27,987 nt of DNA from a virus. Position 1 is the first letter of the stretch; every line of letters begins with the position of its first letter. Below the pieces are notes generated by a model, which searched no databases, was not told the DNA's origin, and saw only the letters and a program-made list of their open reading frames with translations. Below, one piece after another: positions 1 through 7,722 of this stretch. The translations under genes and the position numbers were made by a program. The stretch is from positions 1 to 27,987 of IMG/VR virus record IMGVR_UViG_3300049846_000412; one strand, 5' to 3'.

Positions 1-489
1 GAACTTGACAACCCTATCAAGTGGGCGCAGGATAGATTAAGGTTTCTATTAGGCAAGAGGTTCTATGACCAGCTTTATACTCAGGGCACTTCTACACCTA
101 CTACGTTTTCTACTGACAATTCAGCCTTATTTGATCCGTACGTTAAACAGTTTCTAGCATGGCAAGCGCATGAGTTCTATGTGATTAAGAGTACGGCCAT
201 ACGAAAGAGAACGGGACTCAGGACACATTTGGACGATGTAGACGAAGCGGCCCCGAGTGATATAGTAAACCTTCACATCAAAACAGCAAAGGAGCAGACC
301 CAGTTCTATAAAGGGGAGATGGTGAATTATATTTTGCAGGTGCAGGAAGCGGATTCGACAAAGTTTCCTTTGTACGATGATGATTGTGACAATACCAAGT
401 TCGGCAACGGCTTCGGTATTACTGGGGTAACTAAGATAGACACTTCACAGAGAGACTTTAACAGAACATTTGAAGATAATGGCAATTAA
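1..489 (+). CDS. Head-tail connector/neck-like protein, 5' end cut off
   Basis: The frame is open from base 1 to a TAA at 487-489, so the gene starts before the window; 162 residues are visible. The first visible residues (ELDNPIKWAQDRLRFLLGKR) and the part up to about residue 90 look helical; the C-terminus is acidic and Asn-rich. Length and place, just upstream of small virion genes and the adsorption proteins, resemble the small head-tail connector or adaptor proteins of Bacteroidota phages. That assignment rests mainly on position; I see no diagnostic motif. The next gene starts inside its last codons. It could instead be another neck or virion protein. Confidence 0.5.
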   Translation, partial: ELDNPIKWAQDRLRFLLGKRFYDQLYTQGTSTPTTFSTDNSALFDPYVKQFLAWQAHEFYVIKSTAIRKRTGLRTHLDDVDEAAPSDIVNLHIKTAKEQTQFYKGEMVNYILQVQEADSTKFPLYDDDCDNTKFGNGFGITGVTKIDTSQRDFNRTFEDNGN

Positions 490-865
490 TCGCACATACG
501 GCTTCGAGGGGGTTTACGCTTCATTGACGCTATACAACGCTCAAGCAGTTTTAAATCTTCCTATTTACTACTACTTAGAGGGAACAGAGACAGACAACGA
601 TGGAACGGTATACGGGGAATACATTAAAAACTACACTTTCCCCGGTTATGCTTCTTCTTTCCTGAATGTCTATGATTCAGAGGAACGGAATACGCTCGTT
701 AAAGAGTGGACTTCACAGGTGACTAGAAACTCCAACATCCAGGTTATTAACGCTTCTGTTTCAGATGCGACTTTTGAGGCTCCGGGGGTTTATTACTATG
801 AACTAGGATACGTTCGGAGCGGGTATGATGTGGTTTTAAGATATGGCAAACTTTTTATTCAATAA
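479..865 (+). CDS. Small virion protein, possibly baseplate-upper-like
   Basis: A 128-residue protein. I chose ATG 479 (MAINRTYGFEG) over an in-frame TTG at 470 because it is the only ATG near the junction and overlaps the upstream stop by 11 bp. The sequence is rich in Tyr and beta-branched residues. The C-terminal stretch, a Gly-x-Tyr-Tyr-Tyr-Glu-Leu strand followed by DVVLRYGKLFIQ, resembles the strand pair that closes the N-terminal domain of baseplate upper (BppU-like) proteins. That resemblance is from memory and weak. There is no signal peptide or membrane segment. Position between the connector and the adsorption proteins supports a virion role. Confidence 0.45.
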   Translation: MAINRTYGFEGVYASLTLYNAQAVLNLPIYYYLEGTETDNDGTVYGEYIKNYTFPGYASSFLNVYDSEERNTLVKEWTSQVTRNSNIQVINASVSDATFEAPGVYYYELGYVRSGYDVVLRYGKLFIQ

Positions 866-868
866 GAT

Positions 869-1156
869 ATGGCAAACATAACTCTAGCGGCTAACCCCGC
901 ATTGGTAACACCCGGCAACACTTCCGAGAATGTGGTATACTTTGACACCTCATTACAAGCTGGATGGCCCGGACTTGTCACCGCTACGGTGGAGATCGTA
1001 ACGGGCACGATCAACTTCAACACGGGCGGGCAACCCGCGGCAAACGGTGCATCATATACCACCGCGGGGACTAAGTTCATTGTATCATTTCGCCCTCTTG
1101 ATGGGCTGAGTGTTAAAGCGGGATCTGCAACCGATTCATTCAAAATTAGTGTCTGA
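869..1156 (+). CDS. Small beta-rich virion protein
   Basis: A 95-residue protein (MANITLAANPALVTPG...) starting at an ATG three bases after the previous stop. It is Gly/Thr/Ala/Val-rich, has one Trp and no Cys, and looks like a single small beta-sandwich, with alternating hydrophobic strands such as VTATVEIVTGTINF and TKFIVSF. It lies in the run of small virion genes that leads to the adsorption proteins, so a decoration, neck or baseplate accessory role is inferred from position. I do not recognise the family. The minus-strand reading of the same bases is a shadow. Confidence 0.5.
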   Translation: MANITLAANPALVTPGNTSENVVYFDTSLQAGWPGLVTATVEIVTGTINFNTGGQPAANGASYTTAGTKFIVSFRPLDGLSVKAGSATDSFKISV

Positions 1157-1610
1157 ACTGAAAACCATACTAAGGAATAGCAGGGTTCGTTCCCTGTTGG
1201 CGGCTGTCATTCCAGCGGGTTCGGAGGCTTCGCAGTCTCAGGTCAACACCGGAACTGCCACGGGTGTATACGTTTCTCCTTCGACTTTACAGGACAAAGA
1301 TGATGACGTAGTTGCTTTGGTCGATGGAGCAACTATTGACATCACGGGGCCGAAGCATACGTTAAGCACTTCAACAGGCAGGACGTTTACCATCTCTCAC
1401 GCGGGGGATGATATTGTACTTGTTATCACGCTTTCGGCCACTTCTGCGACTTTCACCTTCCCTGCGGCGGCTCTTTGTGTTGCTGACGGTACAGCTAGTG
1501 GGGACAATACTTTAGTAATCACCGGGGCGACTTCGGGGGATAAGCATTTAATCGCTATCGTGAAAGTAGGTTCAAGTTATTTCGTGGCCTCTAAAAACGT
1601 AGGGCAATGA
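1149..1610 (+). CDS. Virion or appendage protein, Ala/Ser/Thr-rich
   Basis: The frame opens at GTG 1110, but GTG 1149 is preferred: it overlaps the upstream stop by only 8 bp and gives a short helical start (SELKTILRNSRVRSLLAAVI), 153 residues in all. After the helix comes a low-complexity Thr/Ser/Ala beta region with repeated short strands (TFTISHAGDDIVLVI, ATFTFPAAALCV, NTLVITGA) ending in a strand-rich tail. That pattern, an N-terminal helix followed by a small beta module, is common in phage fibre or decoration proteins. The exact role is not recognisable. It overlaps the next gene by 4 bp (ATGA). Confidence 0.5.
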   Translation: MSELKTILRNSRVRSLLAAVIPAGSEASQSQVNTGTATGVYVSPSTLQDKDDDVVALVDGATIDITGPKHTLSTSTGRTFTISHAGDDIVLVITLSATSATFTFPAAALCVADGTASGDNTLVITGATSGDKHLIAIVKVGSSYFVASKNVGQ

Positions 1611-2404
1611 ACAAGAAACTCATTGATTGGTGGGCGGGATCGTCCTATGATTCAGATGCACAGGCTTTTTTTGCTGCCGCAGGAATTACAGACGCAACGC
1701 AGAAAACCGCAGTAAATACTCTTGTAACAGGGATGAAAACCGCCTCATTATGGACAAAAATGAGAGCATTATATCCAATGGTAGGCGGCACAGCGACAAC
1801 ACATAAGTATAACTTAAAAGATCCAAGAGATTTAGATGCGGCTTACAGACTTGTATTTACTGGAAGCTGGACTCATTCATCAACGGGAGCATTGCCCGAT
1901 GGAGCAACTACTTACGCAGATACAAAATTTAATGCTACTGGAATATTTACTTCCACTAATGGTTCAATGGGTTACTATTCCAGAACGAATAATAATACCG
2001 GAAACCAATATGAGATAGGAAATAGTGCTGCTGCCGATGCCAATAATGTTGTATTGATTTGTAGATATGGTACGGGGGCATTTTTTACCGCGTTCGGAAG
2101 TACTTCTTTACCATGTACGGTAGCAACCGCTGATTCATTGGGGTTTTTTGTAGGATCAAAGACATCAGGAACGAACGTAACAGGGTTTAAAAATGGGGCT
2201 TCAATTAAAGATATAGCGGATTCTGTGACAATCCCGAACCTCACGATATACTTAGGCGCATCTAACAGAAACGGAACTGCTACATATTTTTCCCGAAAGG
2301 AATGCGCCTTTGCATTTTTAGGAGATACATTATCGTCTGCCGAAGTATCTACATTAAATACATTAGTTCAGGCATACCAAACGTCTCTTGGTAGAAACGT
2401 ATGA
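1607..2404 (+). CDS. Lectin-like adsorption/tail appendage protein
   Basis: A 265-residue protein. Residues 1-60 are helical; about 75-260 look like a concanavalin A/LamG-type beta-sandwich typical of phage adsorption proteins. The C-terminal part (GFKNGASI near 193, IYLGASNRNGT at 214-224, then a Phe-rich strand and LSSAEVSTLNTLVQAYQTSLG) lines up with residues about 200-268 of the next gene, so the two are paralogues in this domain. Translation is coupled by ATGA overlaps at both ends. The bases are more A+T-rich than in the terminase or recombination genes, as often seen for receptor-binding genes. A glycan-binding role is inferred. Confidence 0.6.
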   Translation: MNKKLIDWWAGSSYDSDAQAFFAAAGITDATQKTAVNTLVTGMKTASLWTKMRALYPMVGGTATTHKYNLKDPRDLDAAYRLVFTGSWTHSSTGALPDGATTYADTKFNATGIFTSTNGSMGYYSRTNNNTGNQYEIGNSAAADANNVVLICRYGTGAFFTAFGSTSLPCTVATADSLGFFVGSKTSGTNVTGFKNGASIKDIADSVTIPNLTIYLGASNRNGTATYFSRKECAFAFLGDTLSSAEVSTLNTLVQAYQTSLGRNV

Positions 2405-4335
2405 GGATTTTACACTCTATACTTTCTGGCTCTAATGGATTCTGCTCACAATATCAGGCAGTCCTTGACTACGCGTCAGCGCAAGGATATACCGCCCCTG
2501 TACTCTATGACAAACAGCAGGAAGATGCTTTTGTAAGGCTTTTGGTTTCTTCGGGCGTTTGGGCTTTGTCGGATCAAATTTTTAATCTATCCGCGGCGGG
2601 TGATAAGAATTTTGCGCTTATCAACATGAAGTCGCCAGGCACAAGAAATGGAACACTTTCTGCCACCGAACCTAAATGGATTAAGGGTTTAGGGTTTTAC
2701 GGAAATGCTACTTCTTCTTATATAAAGACAAACTACGCGCCCTTAACTCATGGTGTAAATTTTACACAAAATAACGCCGGGGTATATATATATATAGTTG
2801 ATTCAACTGGAGGGAGTTCTAATGCTGTTGATTTTGGGGCCGCAGATGCTTCTTTATCTAAAGGAACGCTTGCATCAATACATATCAATAACAATACAAT
2901 CGCAATAAGGATAAACGATTCTACTAACTCAACAAATACAAACACCTCTGCGGCTGGACGATACGGATTTTCCAGGTCTGCGTCTAATGCCTTAAAAACT
3001 TTCAAAAATGCTTCACAAGTAGGTAGCACTTCAACAGCAGTATCTACCGGGCTAACCGCAAACGATATATATCTAGGCGCATATAATAATAATGGAACCC
3101 CCGGCGGGTATTCTAACAGACAAATAGGATTTTGGCTTATTGGGGCCAATATTGATTCTGTTATTGCCGCACTTGATGGTTATCTGACTACTTATTTGGG
3201 AACTTCACAAACGGTAACAATCCCAAGTTTTGCAGATAAAACCAATATTAATAATTTCCTATCATCAACAAGTCAGTTGAGTTCGTTCTCTTATGGAGAA
3301 CCAGCACAGCAGTTAATCACATCGCCATCTTTTGACGGTTTTGGCGGGGCATTGGCAAGTAATGGAAAAATATATTGCCCACCAGGATCGTATACCGTTG
3401 CGTTAAAAATTGATACGTCCAATCAAACGGCTTCCACTTTTGGATCATTTGCGGTAAACACATTTAAATACGGCGGTGCTGTATTTGCTAATGGAGCTGT
3501 TTATTTCATTCCGGCTACCTCAACAGTAGTGGCTAAAGTAAACATTTCAAATGATACCGTTACGTTCTTTGATTCGTCAGGGGTAAAGGGGACCGAATCG
3601 GGGAATCTTGGGGCTGCACTTCAAAAATGGTACGGCGGTTATATTGGTTCAGACGGTAAAATATATTGTATTCCGTACAATGCTACAGCCGTAATGATTA
3701 TTGATCCCACAACGGATGCAATTACTTTTCTTGATACATCAGGAATAGTAGCGGGGCCAACAGGGAATTTAAGTGGTACGCAAAAATGGGATACCGGCGC
3801 GGCGTATGGTCAATATGTTTACGGATCGCCAAGTGATGCCACCGATATGCTAAAAATTGACACATCGGTTCCGTCATGCACCAGGGTAAGTTCATTCCCT
3901 TCTGGTACAGCTAAATGGGCGTTGGCTTCGGTTGCGCCAAATGGTTATATCTACTTCTTCCCTTATTTCGATAACAGGGTAATGAAATTCAATCCCGCTA
4001 ATGATACGTTTTCATATTTGGGTACAACTATTGGATCAATAGATGCAAACATAAAAATAATAGGATCAGGATTGATGCCCAATGGTAAGGTGTTGATGGT
4101 TACATATACATCGACTATTACTAACCATTATATTCTTGATCCTGCTACCGACACGCTGACAACATTTGAAAGGCTTTCAACTAATGCTACAAATGGCGCA
4201 ACGTTGGCAAGTGACGGTTCAATTTATGCAACGCCTCAGAATGGTTCTAATATTGTGCAGAGATTCTATTTTCCGCGCAGGACTATTTCACTTCCCGACA
4301 ATTTTACGGACAGCAATTTTGTAAAGGGATATTAA
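2401..4335 (+). CDS. Receptor-binding-type protein: lectin-like domain plus seven-bladed beta-propeller
   Basis: A 644-residue protein with two parts. Residues about 45-270 repeat the lectin-like domain of the preceding gene (FKNAS at 201, IYLGAYNNNGT at 223-233, YLTTYLG at 261-267). Residues about 305-625 hold seven repeats of about 45 residues. Each has a Gly-Ala strand, a turn such as SNGKIY, ANGAVY, SDGKIY, PNGYIY, PNGKVL or SDGSIY, and a later ID-P/T-xx-D/N-T-x-T-F strand; the turns fall near 320, 363, 416, 470, 513, 560 and 604. This reads as a closed seven-bladed propeller of the Kelch/NHL-like kind. The likely role is binding a host surface glycan or protein. It is A+T-rich, and a (TA)7 tract lies at 2783-2796. 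Confidence 0.7.
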   Translation: MRILHSILSGSNGFCSQYQAVLDYASAQGYTAPVLYDKQQEDAFVRLLVSSGVWALSDQIFNLSAAGDKNFALINMKSPGTRNGTLSATEPKWIKGLGFYGNATSSYIKTNYAPLTHGVNFTQNNAGVYIYIVDSTGGSSNAVDFGAADASLSKGTLASIHINNNTIAIRINDSTNSTNTNTSAAGRYGFSRSASNALKTFKNASQVGSTSTAVSTGLTANDIYLGAYNNNGTPGGYSNRQIGFWLIGANIDSVIAALDGYLTTYLGTSQTVTIPSFADKTNINNFLSSTSQLSSFSYGEPAQQLITSPSFDGFGGALASNGKIYCPPGSYTVALKIDTSNQTASTFGSFAVNTFKYGGAVFANGAVYFIPATSTVVAKVNISNDTVTFFDSSGVKGTESGNLGAALQKWYGGYIGSDGKIYCIPYNATAVMIIDPTTDAITFLDTSGIVAGPTGNLSGTQKWDTGAAYGQYVYGSPSDATDMLKIDTSVPSCTRVSSFPSGTAKWALASVAPNGYIYFFPYFDNRVMKFNPANDTFSYLGTTIGSIDANIKIIGSGLMPNGKVLMVTYTSTITNHYILDPATDTLTTFERLSTNATNGATLASDGSIYATPQNGSNIVQRFYFPRRTISLPDNFTDSNFVKGY

Positions 4336-4345
4336 AAGAATACCA

Positions 4346-4636
4346 ATGGAACACTTACAACAGCAATTAATAAGCTCGAATGAAATGCTCGCCCAACAGG
4401 TTTGGATTTTGGGCGGGCTTATTATTGCCTTGTTGGCCCTGCTTGGTTTTTTCGCCCGTTCAGCATGGCTTGATATGAAACAAATGTTAGAGGAACACGA
4501 GGCCAGGATTAGAAAGGTAGAGGATCACAAGATCGAAGTTCATGCCCTTGTCGAAAGACATGAAAAGGATATCACAGAGCATAAGCAACTCATGGCGCAG
4601 TTGAGCCACAACGTAAGCCGATTGTCTAAGCTATGA
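4346..4636 (+). CDS. Membrane-anchored coiled-coil protein of the lysis cassette
   Basis: A 96-residue protein starting at ATG 4346, ten bases after the propeller gene. A single hydrophobic segment at about residues 19-40 (QQVWILGGLIIALLALLGFF) follows a short polar N-terminus; residues 44-96 are a charged heptad-like helix rich in Glu, Lys and His. Such small one-TM plus coiled-coil proteins commonly sit beside phage endolysins and act as holin-like or spanin-like accessories. No lipobox is seen. It overlaps the endolysin start by 4 bp (ATGA), so the two are co-translated. The lysis role is inferred from topology and place. Confidence 0.6.
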   Translation: MEHLQQQLISSNEMLAQQVWILGGLIIALLALLGFFARSAWLDMKQMLEEHEARIRKVEDHKIEVHALVERHEKDITEHKQLMAQLSHNVSRLSKL

Positions 4637-5112
4637 GTGCAATGAACTTATCACCAAAGGTTTCTTTACTCACCGCCACCAAATCGGACACGGCTATTAG
4701 GTTCGGTATAGACAATACACCTAATCAGGTACAATTAGAGAACATGAGAAGGGTATCAGAGAAAGTAATTGAGCCAATTTTATCACGATACCCGTGGGCG
4801 TTTGTTAGTTCGTTCTTTCGGTCACCTGCACTCAATCGTAAAATCGGCGGGGCGAAAAACTCCCAGCATATGAACGGCGAGGCGGTGGACATTGATTCCC
4901 CCGATAACAAAGCCAACCTGGATATTTTCAACTTCGTTAAGGACGAACTGGTCTACGATCAGGTAATCCTCGAAGCCCCTGATGCTGATGGCGTTCCTTC
5001 GTGGGTTCATGTGAGTTTAAAGAATACAGATAACAGGGGGCAGATTCTTGTCTACCTCGCATCTACAAAGAAATATTTGCCCTATGGGCTATGGACTAAA
5101 GGAATGGTATGA
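4633..5112 (+). CDS. Endolysin, peptidase M15-type (D-Ala-D-Ala carboxypeptidase fold)
   Basis: A 159-residue zinc peptidase predicted to cleave peptidoglycan cross-links at the end of infection. Family signatures are visible in order: Arg63 in SSFFRSPALN, the SxHxxGxAxD metal motif SQHMNGEAVD at 77-86 (His79 and Asp86 as zinc ligands), and the WVHVS motif at 124-128 with the third ligand His126. The length fits a single M15 catalytic domain with no cell-wall-binding module, and there is no signal peptide, so export would depend on the adjacent holin. It overlaps its neighbours by 4 bp on both sides. Confidence in the family is high; bond specificity is not determined. Confidence 0.9.
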   Translation: MSAMNLSPKVSLLTATKSDTAIRFGIDNTPNQVQLENMRRVSEKVIEPILSRYPWAFVSSFFRSPALNRKIGGAKNSQHMNGEAVDIDSPDNKANLDIFNFVKDELVYDQVILEAPDADGVPSWVHVSLKNTDNRGQILVYLASTKKYLPYGLWTKGMV

Positions 5113-5567
5113 GCTTCATTGACAAAATTTTAGGCGGCGGGGCCATTAAGGTTGCCGAGGGTGTGGCAAACATCGTGGACAAGTTTGTCGATACCAAAAC
5201 TGAAAAAGCAGAAAGGGACAGATTGATTCAGGCCGAAGTAAACCGGCACATGGAAGAAATGGCCAAAGATGCTACCCGCCAGTTAGAGTTGGAAAACCAG
5301 GACAGGGACTCAGCACGAAAAAGGGAATCAGAATTTGTCAAATCAACCGGCCATATTGATTACATCGTGTGGGTCTTGGTAATTGTCGCGCTGGCGATCT
5401 TCGGCTTCATGGTGTTTTCAGTTGTGAAAGGTAAAGTACCCGATGAAAACAGGGAGCTGATCTTCCATATTTTCGGTATCGTGGAAGGGTTTTTACTTTC
5501 TATTTTCTCATACTACTTCGGCAGTTCTGCCGGCTCGCGTATCAAGGACATGAGAGCGAAACTATGA
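5109..5567 (+). CDS. Holin, 3TM/GTA-type
   Basis: A 152-residue inner-membrane protein. The N-terminal 80 residues form a charged amphipathic/coiled-coil region with an opening Gly-rich segment (ILGGGAIKVAEGVANIV); transmembrane helices lie at about 84-104 (IDYIVWVLVIVALAIFGFMV) and 117-137. The C-terminus, YYFGSSAGSRIKDMRAKL, matches the conserved end of the GTA_holin_3TM family as I know it. The role is forming membrane holes that release the M15 endolysin encoded immediately upstream. It overlaps the endolysin and the phosphoesterase by 4 bp each. The N-terminal Gly-rich segment may be the third membrane-associated stretch. Confidence 0.85.
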   Translation: MSFIDKILGGGAIKVAEGVANIVDKFVDTKTEKAERDRLIQAEVNRHMEEMAKDATRQLELENQDRDSARKRESEFVKSTGHIDYIVWVLVIVALAIFGFMVFSVVKGKVPDENRELIFHIFGIVEGFLLSIFSYYFGSSAGSRIKDMRAKL

Positions 5568-6538
5568 ATAAAGCTGAAGCGGCAAGAAAGATCATTGAGG
5601 AGCATCCTAAATGGTCTAAAAATGCATTAGGCAAAGAGTTATACAGGATTTACCCCACACATTTCAGTAGCAAAGAGGCGGCAAGGTGTTACATCCAAAA
5701 AGTGACTGGCACTAATAATACCTCTAATGGTAATTTAATACAGTCCGATAAGTATATCGGGCCGAAACTCAATCCCGGAAGGATTAATGACGTAACCCCC
5801 TACGTACTCAATCACAAACGAATAGCGATACTTTCAGACATTCATATCCCGTTCCATGATCGGGATTCTTTATATCTGGCCCTTACGTGGGTTAAGAACT
5901 TTAGACCGGATTGCATCGTCCTCAATGGTGATATAATCGACTGCTACCAGTTATCGAACTTTCAGAAGGATCCTGAAGAAAGACGCTTTGCCGAAGAGTT
6001 GGAAGAACTTCAGAATTTCCTTTCCGATCTGCGGACAGAGTTCCCAAAGGTTGACATTATCTACAAGATGGGCAATCACGAGGAAAGGTACGAACGGTGG
6101 CTATGGGATAAAGGAAAGGACATTACGGGGATCAAAGGCGTTAACGGTGAAGATTTGTTAAGCTGGGCCACTATTACGCATTCGAGTTTGTACGGCCATA
6201 AGATCGTCACTAATAAACGGATCATTAAAGCCGGCAAGTTAAACATCGGCCACGGGCATGAGTTTGGGAAGTCTATCTTTTCACCCGTCAATCCGGCCAG
6301 GGGTTACTATCTGAGGGCTAAGAGTTCGTTTATCGGTGGGCATTACCATCAGACTTCCGAACACGTTGAAAGGGATTTGAACGGGGGGATTACGGGGTGC
6401 TGGTCAACGGGGTGTTTGTGTGATTTGAGTCCGTCTTATATGCCCATAAATCGCTGGAATTTGGGGTTTGCGGCGGTAGAGGTTGACGATGATTTCACGG
6501 TGTATAACAAGAAGATTCTAAACGGTCGGGTAGTATGA
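5564..6538 (+). CDS. Calcineurin-like metallophosphoesterase
   Basis: A 324-residue enzyme with the full dimetal phosphoesterase motif set: DIHIPFH at 92-98, GDIID at 122-126, GNHEER at 170-175, GHGH at 229-232 and GGHYHQ at 258-263. An N-terminal segment of about 50 residues (KAEAARKIIEEHPKWSKNAL...) is separate and looks like a small helical, possibly DNA-binding domain. Such proteins occur in many phages and are usually labelled DNA-repair exonuclease or phosphatase; the true substrate here is unknown. It is the last large gene before the late-early boundary and is coupled by ATGA overlaps to the holin and to the next small gene. Confidence 0.85.
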   Translation: MNKAEAARKIIEEHPKWSKNALGKELYRIYPTHFSSKEAARCYIQKVTGTNNTSNGNLIQSDKYIGPKLNPGRINDVTPYVLNHKRIAILSDIHIPFHDRDSLYLALTWVKNFRPDCIVLNGDIIDCYQLSNFQKDPEERRFAEELEELQNFLSDLRTEFPKVDIIYKMGNHEERYERWLWDKGKDITGIKGVNGEDLLSWATITHSSLYGHKIVTNKRIIKAGKLNIGHGHEFGKSIFSPVNPARGYYLRAKSSFIGGHYHQTSEHVERDLNGGITGCWSTGCLCDLSPSYMPINRWNLGFAAVEVDDDFTVYNKKILNGRVV

Positions 6539-6777
6539 AGGTCGTTGAAGTGGTCTGGCTGGATATAGAATGCAGTGCCCCGGGCTGGATGACTCAGGAC
6601 GAAGCCGATGAGTTCATAACAAACGCCAAGAATAGAACGGTTACCCATGTAGCCTACCTGTACGAGGAGGACGAAGATCAGGTCGTTTTAACCGATTCCT
6701 ATACGGCAGACGCTTTCGGGACGTTTAACGTGATTCCGAGGGGGTGTATAAAGTCTATGGAGGTATTGAAAAGCTAA
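6535..6777 (+). CDS. Small conserved-looking phage protein
   Basis: An 80-residue acidic protein. The pattern MKVVEVVWLDIECSAPGW, then a strand THVAYLYEEDEDQVVLTDSY and a closing IPRGCIKSMEVL, is one I know from small proteins of unknown function in many tailed phages, where the segments V-W-x-D, G-W, a Tyr-Leu strand and IPxGCI are kept. It is probably a small compact beta-barrel. It starts in a 4-bp overlap with the phosphoesterase and ends in a 4-bp convergent overlap with a minus-strand gene. No function can be assigned. Confidence 0.7.
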   Translation: MKVVEVVWLDIECSAPGWMTQDEADEFITNAKNRTVTHVAYLYEEDEDQVVLTDSYTADAFGTFNVIPRGCIKSMEVLKS

Positions 6778-6953
6778 GCTATCCTTTTCACAAAAAAATC
6801 TCCGTTTTCGTCCTCTGTTTTCTCAAAATCCCAACCGGTAGCCTTCCTAAAGTTGTTCAAATACTGGTAAATGTATCTTTGCTTTCTCTTTGGAAAAGGC
6901 ATTTTTTGGCCTATTTTGAGGCTTTTAACGTCAAATATTGGTAATCGTCCCAT
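6774..6953 (-). CDS. Small basic protein on the opposite strand, between late and early modules
   Basis: A 59-residue reading frame from ATG (complement of 6951-6953) to TAG (complement of 6774-6776). It reads naturally: MGRLPIFDVKSLKIGQK, a Lys/Arg-rich helix with PFPKRKQRYIYQYLNNFRK, then GWDFEKTEDENGDFFVKRIA. The LKIGQKMPFPKR start and a C-terminal FFVKRI strand fit small DNA-associated proteins of Bacteroidota mobile elements that I have seen, but I cannot name the family. It is one of only two minus-strand genes, ends in a 4-bp overlap with its convergent neighbour and is divergent from the early promoter. A role in early/late regulation is possible but unproven. No good promoter was found for it. 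Confidence 0.6.
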   Translation of the reverse strand: MGRLPIFDVKSLKIGQKMPFPKRKQRYIYQYLNNFRKATGWDFEKTEDENGDFFVKRIA

Positions 6954-6992
6954 AGTGTTGTAAAAATACTAATAAAATTTTATATAAAAAAC

Positions 6993-7022
6993 TTGCGGGT
7001 AATTAAATTAGTGTTACCTTTG
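6993..7022 (+). promoter_or_regulatory. Early promoter, Bacteroidota consensus
   Basis: TTG at 6993-6995, a 19-bp spacer, and TACCTTTG at 7015-7022 match the Bacteroidota -33/-7 pattern TTG-N19-TAnnTTTG exactly. The upstream 6954-6992 is very A+T-rich. Transcription would begin near 7029 with a leader of about 15 bases before ATG 7045, and would serve the run of tightly packed early genes that follows. Confidence 0.85.
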
Positions 7023-7044
7023 ACTTAACAAAACGGACAAGGAT

Positions 7045-7263
7045 ATGACAACTCACGTTTGGGCACCCGATTACACCTGCGCGATGTGCGGGGGTAAGTT
7101 CTACGAAGAGCAGATGTACTCCCACGATTCTACTGGTGACAAGGTTTGTGAGGGGTGCGTAGAATCTCATCAGGCCATGGAAACCCTTTGTGCTATCCTG
7201 GAGGGATTCCAACCAAATCTGAAATACCGCAACATTCAAGACGGCGAATTATACCAACGCTAA
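7045..7263 (+). CDS. Small zinc-ribbon protein
   Basis: A 72-residue protein, first gene after the early promoter. Two CxxC pairs (Cys12/Cys15 in CAMC, Cys35/Cys38 in CEGC), 20 residues apart, make a likely four-Cys zinc ribbon; the C-terminal part is helical (SHQAMETLCAILEGF). The start ATG is preceded by a weak purine stretch (caaggat). The family is unknown; small zinc proteins in this place in phages often act on host or phage transcription, which is only a guess. The minus-strand reading of the same bases is a shadow. Confidence 0.65.
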   Translation: MTTHVWAPDYTCAMCGGKFYEEQMYSHDSTGDKVCEGCVESHQAMETLCAILEGFQPNLKYRNIQDGELYQR

Positions 7264-7264
7264 T

Positions 7265-7486
7265 ATGACTGACTCAAAGCAAATCACAATCCTGTCTGAT
7301 CTTCCAATAGCGACATTGGAATATTTCAGACTTGCCCTCAACATAGCATACGCTACCGATCCCACTGGCAGGGAGAATTGCGCCTCACTTTGCCGTTTGA
7401 TTAACAAGGCATTGGAGCAGAAGCAACTCAATTACTACACGAGTTTCGAAGAACTGGATGACGATAACCAAATGGCTTTTATATGA
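7265..7486 (+). CDS. Small early protein, unknown function
   Basis: A 73-residue acidic, mostly helical protein starting one base after the previous stop and ending in a 4-bp ATGA overlap with the next gene. The first 20 residues (TDSKQITILSDLPIATLEYF) are followed by a long helix that includes NCASLCRLINKALEQKQL. I see no motif, membrane segment or metal site beyond two cysteines. The operon position says early function; nothing more can be claimed. Confidence 0.6.
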   Translation: MTDSKQITILSDLPIATLEYFRLALNIAYATDPTGRENCASLCRLINKALEQKQLNYYTSFEELDDDNQMAFI

Positions 7487-7722
7487 AATACAACGAACGC
7501 TATGACCTTATTCTTTCCGAGGAAGGAATACTGATCTACGACACCGACATGGATGAATACGTCAACCCCACACGTCCCCTAAAATACGTTTGCCACGTTG
7601 CAAGCGAACTGCAAAGCTACGAGGATAACCAGGCAGAAGCCGCATGGTATCGATCAATACAGGACACAGAAAGTCAGTCAGAAAGAAGCGAACGGCATCA
7701 CAATTATCAAAGACTAAAATGA
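7483..7722 (+). CDS. Small early protein, unknown function
   Basis: A 79-residue protein (MKYNERYDLILSEEGILIYD...) with a strand-turn-strand N-terminus and a highly polar Gln/Ser/Arg/His-rich C-terminus (SQSERSERHHNYQRLK) that looks disordered. Both ends are coupled by 4-bp overlaps. The next gene begins within its last codons. Unrecognised. Confidence 0.55.
   Translation: MKYNERYDLILSEEGILIYDTDMDEYVNPTRPLKYVCHVASELQSYEDNQAEAAWYRSIQDTESQSERSERHHNYQRLK

Noticed and set aside
2748-3149. Minus-strand frames opposite the adsorption proteins, for example 133 residues here
   Set aside because: They lie wholly opposite a clearly coded gene, have no partner, start context or family pattern, and are typical shadow frames.
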